Positions 6,301 through 6,867 of a stretch of 6,867 nucleotides of DNA are shown piece by piece. Source of the stretch: Clostridiales bacterium (lineage in GTDB: Bacteria > Bacillota > Clostridia > Lachnospirales > CAG-274); the NCBI GenBank assembly GCA_021202835.1, contig JAJQCI010000344.1:1-6867 (forward strand), given 5' to 3'. Both the position numbers and the translations under genes were made by a program. The stretch's first letter is position 1. The number at the start of each line of letters is the position of its first letter. The notes under the pieces were generated by a model. It was not told where the DNA came from. It did no database searches and was given only the letters and a program-made list of their open reading frames with translations.

Positions 6301-6826
6301 TTATGTTTTCGGCTGTAATTTCAAGCTCCGAAAGGGTCCCCTCGGTTGTTACTTCCGTGGATTCTTCTGCTGTCTCCCCTTCAGTGTTTTCCGCTTCTGA
6401 AGCCGGTTCGCCCGACGAGCCTGAGCCGCCGCCTGAAGATGTTTCCCCTGCAAGGGTTTCGCCCTCCGAGGTTCCCTCAGCTGTTTCACCCGTTGAAGCT
6501 TCTTCCGTTTCGCCTTCCGATGTTTCTTCGGTTTCACCCTCGGAGGTTTGTTCAGAGGTTTCGTCATATGCGGCTTCGCTTGTTTCTTCTATAATATATG
6601 TATCTTCCTCGGGGGTAACTGCGCCCCCTGAAGAAACAGACTCGTCATAAAGGGCAAGGGCGCCGATTTCCGCCGTAATTGCCGGGAGAATAAGCATGTA
6701 TGTAGTAACAAAAACAACAACGCAGCCGGCTGCCAAAAGGAGACGGTGCCACAATTTCAGATTTTTTCGTCTGTTGGTGACCTTGTATGTTCCCGGAAAT
6801 TTATTAACGTTCAAGTTTACCCTCAT
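1..6826 (-). CDS. Giant secreted multi-domain surface adhesin with SpaA/Cna_B-type isopeptide domains (C-terminus outside window)
   Basis: One frame stays open from the ATG at 6826-6824 to base 1: 2,275 whole codons plus one base, with no stop and no sign of a frameshift. The product starts with a basic tail and a membrane segment, followed by an acidic Ser/Glu/Thr linker, a beta-rich domain, five D2-like isopeptide modules, a SpaA domain, and Cna_B domains interrupted by other beta modules. It is rich in Thr, Ser, Asp, Tyr and Gly and very poor in Arg (about 21 in 2,275) and Cys, as expected for an extracellular stalk. Known relatives are cell-wall-linked adhesins and pilin-like proteins that bind host or plant-fibre surfaces; no catalytic domain was recognised here. 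Adhesion is therefore inferred. No sortase motif is visible because the 3' end is missing. The exact start is uncertain between the ATG at 6826 and a TTG four codons downstream. Family assignment is fairly safe; the ligand is unknown. Confidence 0.93.
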   Translation of the reverse strand, partial: MRVNLNVNKFPGTYKVTNRRKNLKLWHRLLLAAGCVVVFVTTYMLILPAITAEIGALALYDESVSSGGAVTPEEDTYIIEETSEAAYDETSEQTSEGETEETSEGETEEASTGETAEGTSEGETLAGETSSGGGSGSSGEPASEAENTEGETAEESTEVTTEGTLSELEITAENIIALLLGEEAAAEEGEGTYTATIKYHGSGDNESYNCEYDSETGNYSIDLDIDFVIYSQMLDISGTFKYNTGTSYYGYYTIDLPRDIILTDDILDGYYEGLKTGTSEVLFHLYFQEVTATETLTGTDSEGKEYTYENTYTYYQAVMGFFADQISENTGEITGTISVDAYIDSSAYNSSDGSLIVKDGDTVYIEIKDEDITYADDETLTKDISVSKSYSLVTDAEGNSYIEYTLKVYSRKGTGDTITLSDYFSDAFEDGVLGDLQSVTVSKGTATAILYSWGSDYGLSNETYETAVEMTTSEGSSSSGSAEYTDSEGTTYTYSYTYDQNGKLIITLTGLDNITLEDGYTYANEYVIDQDEVEIYKVTYKYSVSSLYAASSTGTNSVTASTTDETNNRDVSDSDSISVTISGKDIIDKSGSYSNGYITWTIVAGDGTASLNGYTLTDAMFAEAAEGITVTKSDGTAAVEGTDYSYVYTEVTNADGTVTNTITGIVFSSSDKTKYVITYKTAVSVWDGSYESNSATIAPPEGETTGGYGSVTQTDTAGVSVPSAQYDGTSTDILSKSLDEDSMTSSSGVYTFPWTVTLTIPSSGIPAGSEISDSLGGSYHYFTYDQAVALGELIHKIFDDGDTENVSVTFRTSSWSWIHLANLDKNTLYYAYTITFTNGVEYNTSLTGSKEFEYTENGVTAKATYDYENNTISVTYTSTGSVTDNPDSRTFSNTVTGGGDSGYDSWTYSQKVVKYGYNQYGGTSSSATSGLTTTDGTISWVVTVVLEPESTDKTSGYNSYKITDNLPAGVTLTKLEVSQSSNNSKLTLYDETNTGLSGTQSGLYDGYLNVSYDIEDMTNDSDGQQTIIISADYTDKESPSSITLSVIYTCQIAESYKGQKYSFENNVDVTAGTDTNYGSAGQTTSGEWTTTETESTVLSKDDYFDTNNNVIKYTVNVGGESYFTKTDDTEYYDDIVLTDVLSYKSYPTYGVVRSASLRIDSVKVYYDNSNLKYYNNDESSYIISGDELDSGSYSWTYDKETTTDWDGTETIVQTISLTLPNDGNKYVFVYEYKITIIVDSTYNEWIEGDGNTASGTYNAKAHATNYAYLTIDGEEIETTNSVETNDAYNWDAVSASASYGTGYSIYKVDADNFALRLSGATFDLYVYNADSTTATHFEKVTSITTDSNSTASISGSVVYVDDDTGAVYSSEPSSTIVKYTAYYRITDSGGEYVYIPIDTLCYFVESSAPTDYQLEGTKYYFYYGSNAAKILSNVTGYSEDVESAANLILGNTEYITNSHTAEYYSEKTRISVLKSWTDNENDPTDTYEKTDGSLKFKLYRILYDADTGEIIEDDDSTSSGSSGDSGSGDSGSGDSGGDEEKETEAGTFTYTVDPPYGSSVYSETVTYYESTQSVTFSVTDKYATMWGWYPTVKVTDGNGTQLAYTSNNVNSGTYSIEWTSDTASSSGTLSVTIPIDECKSGISIQICDDYSLANDFVSASAALSKSSVTVETTTETTTAEASSEATTQTTTETTTTVLYAHIFKEDEIETTTDDAGNYSVEKSDFGYDYVDYVKSTSVNFFTFNGALSDEYGDVWWNLSKYPSYTNFTLSRALKMESSIDGGSNDDSTLKNTPTQIKFNSEYGGTLTMVFTDGGTSVTPVDSVNIYRYINDELKNTYTVSASSHVISYYLPAGSYVIQRNGMCFVAFISFEEGAAETVDSSGNKTINFANGTSSDFFSVSGSTTTKYGTVNYYNYVGNTFTSATALKMNSAAKITFTTENSGTLYFVFTNAAKYASPGAKIDGTDHIAADTGADDTSGYSIYTLSTRVEAGSHTIARIGSTEYMLYYIQFIPDDFGSGEWLELADCGVKGLGDYVSSFVISASNNWTWTSDSLPSQKINTETGAIVGYYKYYVIEDDVTDPNDSSKNSFYTLYLNNEGISAGTIKVSNRINPDTSGAVSLSIGKVWLDEMGTDVTDKYSKSSDYSIDYILYKMVKLFDSSSTEGGTYATSFYKGVEDGFFTHGASNSYTTGDAITYNGTSYATALKTESATSVKFKTKSYSGTLKLIFDDDLPADSFVAASLTSSYDLYVTADGSTYYQFTDHDGSCDDLTSLYI
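371..475 (-). other. Cna_B domain II, first half
   Basis: Residues 2118-2152. SIGKVWLDEMGTDV (Lys2124) and, 26 residues on, IDYILYK repeat the opening of Cna_B domain I at nearly the same spacing. It starts 16 residues after Asn2108. Again the fold does not continue; an ALKM-type module follows. Its second half would lie beyond the left edge. Confidence 0.65.
503..709 (-). other. Cna_B domain I, second half (Glu and Asn strands)
   Basis: Residues 2040-2108. WTWTSDSLP, a TG turn, YYKYYVIEDDV (Glu2075), LYLNNEGI and GTIKVSN (Asn2108) follow the order of the C-terminal half of a Cna_B domain: '.W...glp', 'Y.v.E..v' and '..i.N'. No Cna_B opening strand with Lys lies directly before it. The nearest unused one is Lys1474, over 560 residues upstream. 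This implies one fold split by an insertion. Confidence 0.65.
785..1177 (-). repeat. ALKM-type beta module B
   Basis: Residues 1884-2014, the second and most complete copy. It starts SSDFFSVSG, has the core TSATALKMNSA (Met1928) followed by KITFTTENSGTLYFVF, a KIDGTDH turn, and ends VEAGSHTIARI then LYYIQF. It follows module A after about 11 residues. Shared residues with A and C are the ALK core, the following alternating strand, and GTL with a hydrophobic ending. A and B also share the aGSy/hxI ending, which C would reach only beyond the window. Confidence 0.65.
1211..1615 (-). repeat. ALKM-type beta module A (pectate-lyase-associated-like)
   Basis: Residues 1738-1872, the first of three copies. 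The core is SRALKMESS (Met1775), then QIKFNSEYGGTLTMVF, and later YYLPAGSYVIQRNGMCFVAF. From memory, an 'ALKmeSst.ItFtt..ggtltlvf ... l.aGsytI' pattern occurs in modules attached to pectate lyases and related enzymes of gut and rumen Clostridia. It is probably a glycan-binding or folding accessory domain. No lyase catalytic region is present. A short insert (SIDGGSNDDSTL) separates the ALKMESS core from the next strand. The copy is more divergent than B is from C. Confidence 0.6.
1736..1819 (-). repeat. Thr-rich low-complexity linker (ETTT repeats)
   Basis: Residues 1670-1697, mostly Thr with Glu, Ala and Ser, containing repeats of ETTT and TTTT. At the DNA level it is a degenerate ACA/ACC/ACG tract. 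Such Thr-rich linkers join binding modules in bacterial glycan-active proteins and are often glycosylated. Here it precedes the first ALKM-type module. Confidence 0.75.
1820..2191 (-). other. Unassigned beta domain within the insert
   Basis: Residues 1546-1669. Strand-like segments (GTFTYTVDP, SVTFSVTD, YPTVKVTDGNG, GTLSVTIPI) suggest a small beta sandwich. It carries two of the few Cys residues in the protein, Cys1638 in DECKSG and Cys1647 in QICDDY, nine apart and possibly able to form a disulfide. No family was recognised. It lies between two low-complexity linkers, so it is probably an independent module. Confidence 0.45.
2192..2290 (-). other. Ser/Gly/Asp linker
   Basis: Residues 1513-1545. 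A flexible stretch with repeated Gly-Asp-Ser-Gly-Ser units, ending in an acidic DEEKETE. It separates the first half of Cna_B domain I from the inserted beta modules and looks like an insertion hinge. A Lys-rich open frame in the same DNA on the same strand is a composition shadow. Confidence 0.7.
2291..2425 (-). other. Cna_B domain I, first half (Lys strand)
   Basis: Residues 1468-1512. ISVLKSWTDNEND (Lys1474) and, 24 residues on, LKFKLYRI match the 'v.v.K.W.Ddn' opening and the first 'v.L.r' strand of Cna_B domains. The rest of the fold does not follow. The chain instead enters a Ser/Gly/Asp linker and other modules, and the expected second half appears about 530 residues later (residues 2040-2108). 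It begins only 17 residues after the terminal Asn of the SpaA domain, the usual tandem spacing. Confidence 0.72.
2447..2929 (-). other. SpaA-type isopeptide domain
   Basis: Residues 1300-1460. IYKVDAD (Lys1307) is followed by LSGATFDLYV, matching the 'K.D......L.GA.F.L' opening of SpaA/prealbumin-like Cna_B domains. CYFVESSAPTDYQLEG (Glu1405) matches the 'y.l.E..AP.GY.l' signature with its catalytic Glu, and YITNS (Asn1457) is in the place of the Asn that bonds to the Lys. All three key residues are present, so the domain should be able to form its intramolecular isopeptide bond. The copy is longer than a typical SpaA domain of roughly 80-100 residues, mainly between the opening and the Glu. 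Confidence 0.82.
2957..3556 (-). other. D2-like isopeptide module 5
   Basis: Residues 1091-1290. Candidate residues are Lys1100 in VLSKDDYFD, Asp1139 in DIVLTDVLSY and Asn1265 in HATNYAYLTI. The strands VIKYTVNVGG and YVFVYEYKITIIV fit a beta sandwich. The 'TNyAyL' ending is typical of the last strand of such stalk modules. It leads within about 40 residues into the SpaA domain. Confidence 0.55.
3557..4129 (-). other. D2-like isopeptide module 4 with ITDNLPAGVTL core
   Basis: Residues 900-1090. This copy carries the most recognisable core, YKITDNLPAGVTL (Asp964), close to the 'y.itDtLPaGvt' consensus of D2 and DUF11 domains. Candidate Lys911 lies in SQKVVKYG (Lys914 is an alternative) and candidate Asn1065 or Asn1066 in FENNVDVTAG. 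It is the best anchor for assigning the whole tandem series. Confidence 0.65.
4130..4726 (-). other. D2-like isopeptide module 3
   Basis: Residues 701-899. Candidate residues are Lys736 in LSKSLDE, Asp773 in SEISDSLGG and Asn893 in FSNTVTG, with the strand YTFPWTVTLTIP between the Lys and the Asp. After the Asp comes a helical-looking insert (YDQAVALGELIHKIF) not present in the other modules. The copy ends in a Gly-rich turn, TGGGDSG. Confidence 0.55.
4727..5080 (-). other. D2-like isopeptide module 2
   Basis: Residues 583-700, the shortest and cleanest copy. It begins IIDKSGSY (Lys589), followed by the strand YITWTIVAG, then GYTLTDAMF (Asp618), and ends YVITYKTAV then ESNSATI (Asn693). The pattern is that of a compact D2/DUF11-like beta sandwich. 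A short Pro/Glu/Gly linker (APPEGE) separates it from module 3. Confidence 0.6.
5081..5695 (-). other. D2-like isopeptide module 1
   Basis: Residues 378-582. The module opens with SVSKSYS (Lys388), continues with a strand YIEYTLKVY and the core TITLSDYF (Asp422), and closes with TGTNSVTAS (Asn556). Lys near the first strand, Asp after a hydrophobic strand and Asn near the last strand is the arrangement in fimbrial isopeptide D2 and DUF11-like domains, where Lys and Asn form a covalent cross-link. It is longer than its neighbours, with an insert rich in Ser, Thr and Tyr between about 440 and 500. Confidence 0.55.
5696..6259 (-). other. Unassigned N-terminal beta-rich domain
   Basis: Residues 190-377, the first folded part after the linker. 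Alternating hydrophobic and polar residues with many Tyr and Thr (for example TYTATIKYHG and ISGTFKY) suggest beta strands. A stretch reading YYTIDLPRDIILTDDIL resembles the start of adhesin domains in which a strand leads into a 'D-x-L' turn. A short segment around QAVMGFFADQI may be helical. By position it corresponds to the tip-proximal ligand-binding region of MSCRAMM-like adhesins, but no family was recognised. Confidence 0.5.
6335..6646 (-). other. Acidic Ser/Glu/Thr/Gly-rich linker
   Basis: Residues 61-164 consist almost only of Glu, Ser, Thr, Gly and Ala, with a Gly/Ser run at about 130-139 (GGGSGSSG). It has no hydrophobic core and is presumably disordered, spacing the first folded domain from the membrane. 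It could be O-glycosylated; that is a guess from the Ser/Thr content. The region also gives long open frames on the other strand and in another minus frame, which are composition shadows. Confidence 0.8.
6443..6547 (-). repeat. Tandem 8-9 residue repeat TSEGETEE
   Basis: Residues 94-128 hold four units: TSEGETEE, TSEGETEE, ASTGETAEG and TSEGETLAGE. The two identical protein units use different synonymous codons (ACC TCC GAG GGT versus ACA TCG GAA GGC). The duplication is therefore old, or protein sequence has been kept while the DNA diverged. Slippage within such repeats could change linker length. Confidence 0.75.
6671..6757 (-). other. N-terminal signal/anchor segment, VFVTTYMLILPAIT type
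   Basis: Residues 24-52. A basic tail containing NRRKN leads into a hydrophobic stretch from about residue 29 to 50 that ends VFVTTYMLILPAIT. The 'TTYaLILPAIT' ending is, from knowledge of the family, a recurrent N-terminal signature in large Bacillota surface proteins with SpaA or Cna_B domains. It targets the chain to the Sec pathway. Cleavage after Ala49 or Ala52 is plausible but not certain; the segment could also remain as a membrane anchor. The usual CGLEEH-type follow-on motif of many relatives is absent. Confidence 0.85.
6812..6824 (-). promoter_or_regulatory. Possible ribosome binding site (GAGG) favouring a TTG start
   Basis: No Shine-Dalgarno-like purine stretch precedes the ATG at 6826; the bases before it are T/A-rich. 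Just inside the frame lies GAGGG (6824-6820). The GAGG core is 6 bases from an in-frame TTG at 6814-6812. That would give a protein beginning MNVNKF, four residues shorter, with the membrane segment unaffected. The alternative is that ATG 6826 is used with a weak or no ribosome binding site. Confidence 0.35.
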
Positions 6827-6834
6827 TTCATTAA

Positions 6835-6862
6835 AATATAAAAAAGTTTTAAGTAAACTCAA
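6835..6862 (-). promoter_or_regulatory. Possible sigma-A-type promoter
   Basis: On the minus strand TTGAGT (6862-6857) and TATATT (6840-6835) are separated by 16 bases, matching the consensus at four and five of six positions. Transcription would then begin around 6828, practically at the ATG. The region is very AT-rich, so a chance match is quite possible, and the true promoter may lie beyond the right edge. Confidence 0.3.
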
Positions 6863-6867
6863 GCATT

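Noticed and set aside
5975..6400. Plus-strand open frame of 141 codons with hydrophobic stretches
   Set aside because: The hydrophobic runs are the antisense of Asn/Tyr/Glu-rich codons in the large gene; no signal or membrane-protein logic supports it.
6303..6650. Plus-strand open frame of 115 codons, Ser/Val/Pro-rich
   Set aside because: It is the antisense of the Glu/Ser/Thr linker. Its bias mirrors the repeat composition, it has no convincing ribosome site and it lies wholly within the large gene.
6841..6860. Possible terminator-like hairpin next to a T run upstream of the start
   Set aside because: The only pairing is about four bases (GTTT/AAAC) in AT-rich DNA, too weak to call.

Overview
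The window is almost entirely one gene. A single minus-strand reading frame runs from a start near 6826 to base 1 with no stop codon. It gives 2,275 complete codons plus one base and continues past the left edge, so the C-terminus is missing. Only about 40 AT-rich bases lie upstream of the start. No RNA gene, mobile element, CRISPR array or second convincing gene is visible.

The protein looks like a giant, secreted, multi-domain surface adhesin of a Gram-positive bacterium. The most likely source is a gut-type Clostridia member of the Bacillota. This is inferred from the N-terminal membrane segment ending VFVTTYMLILPAIT (a signature of many Clostridia and Streptococcus adhesins), the isopeptide-type SpaA and Cna_B stalk domains, the Ser/Thr/Asp/Tyr-rich and very Arg-poor composition, and frequent ATA and TAT codons. 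Species and gene name cannot be determined. A sortase signal, if present, lies beyond the window.

Order along the protein (right to left on the map): cytoplasmic tail and signal/anchor segment (residues 1-52); acidic Ser/Glu/Thr linker with an 8-residue repeat (61-164); unassigned beta-rich N-terminal domain (190-377); five consecutive D2-like isopeptide modules (378-1290), each with a candidate Lys, Asp and Asn; a SpaA domain (1300-1460); the first half of a Cna_B domain (from about 1468); a long inserted section; the second half of that Cna_B (about 2040-2108); then the first half of another Cna_B (from about 2118), again followed by an insert that runs off the window.

The notable point is the architecture of the C-terminal third. 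The Cna_B fold appears to be opened at the same place twice. The inserts carry a repeated beta module with an 'ATALKM.S' core, resembling modules attached to clostridial pectate lyases. Two copies sit in the first insert and one partial copy in the second. If the Cna_B isopeptide bonds form, each would pin the base of a very large loop, displaying putative glycan-binding modules sideways from a rigid stalk. This is inferred from sequence patterns alone.
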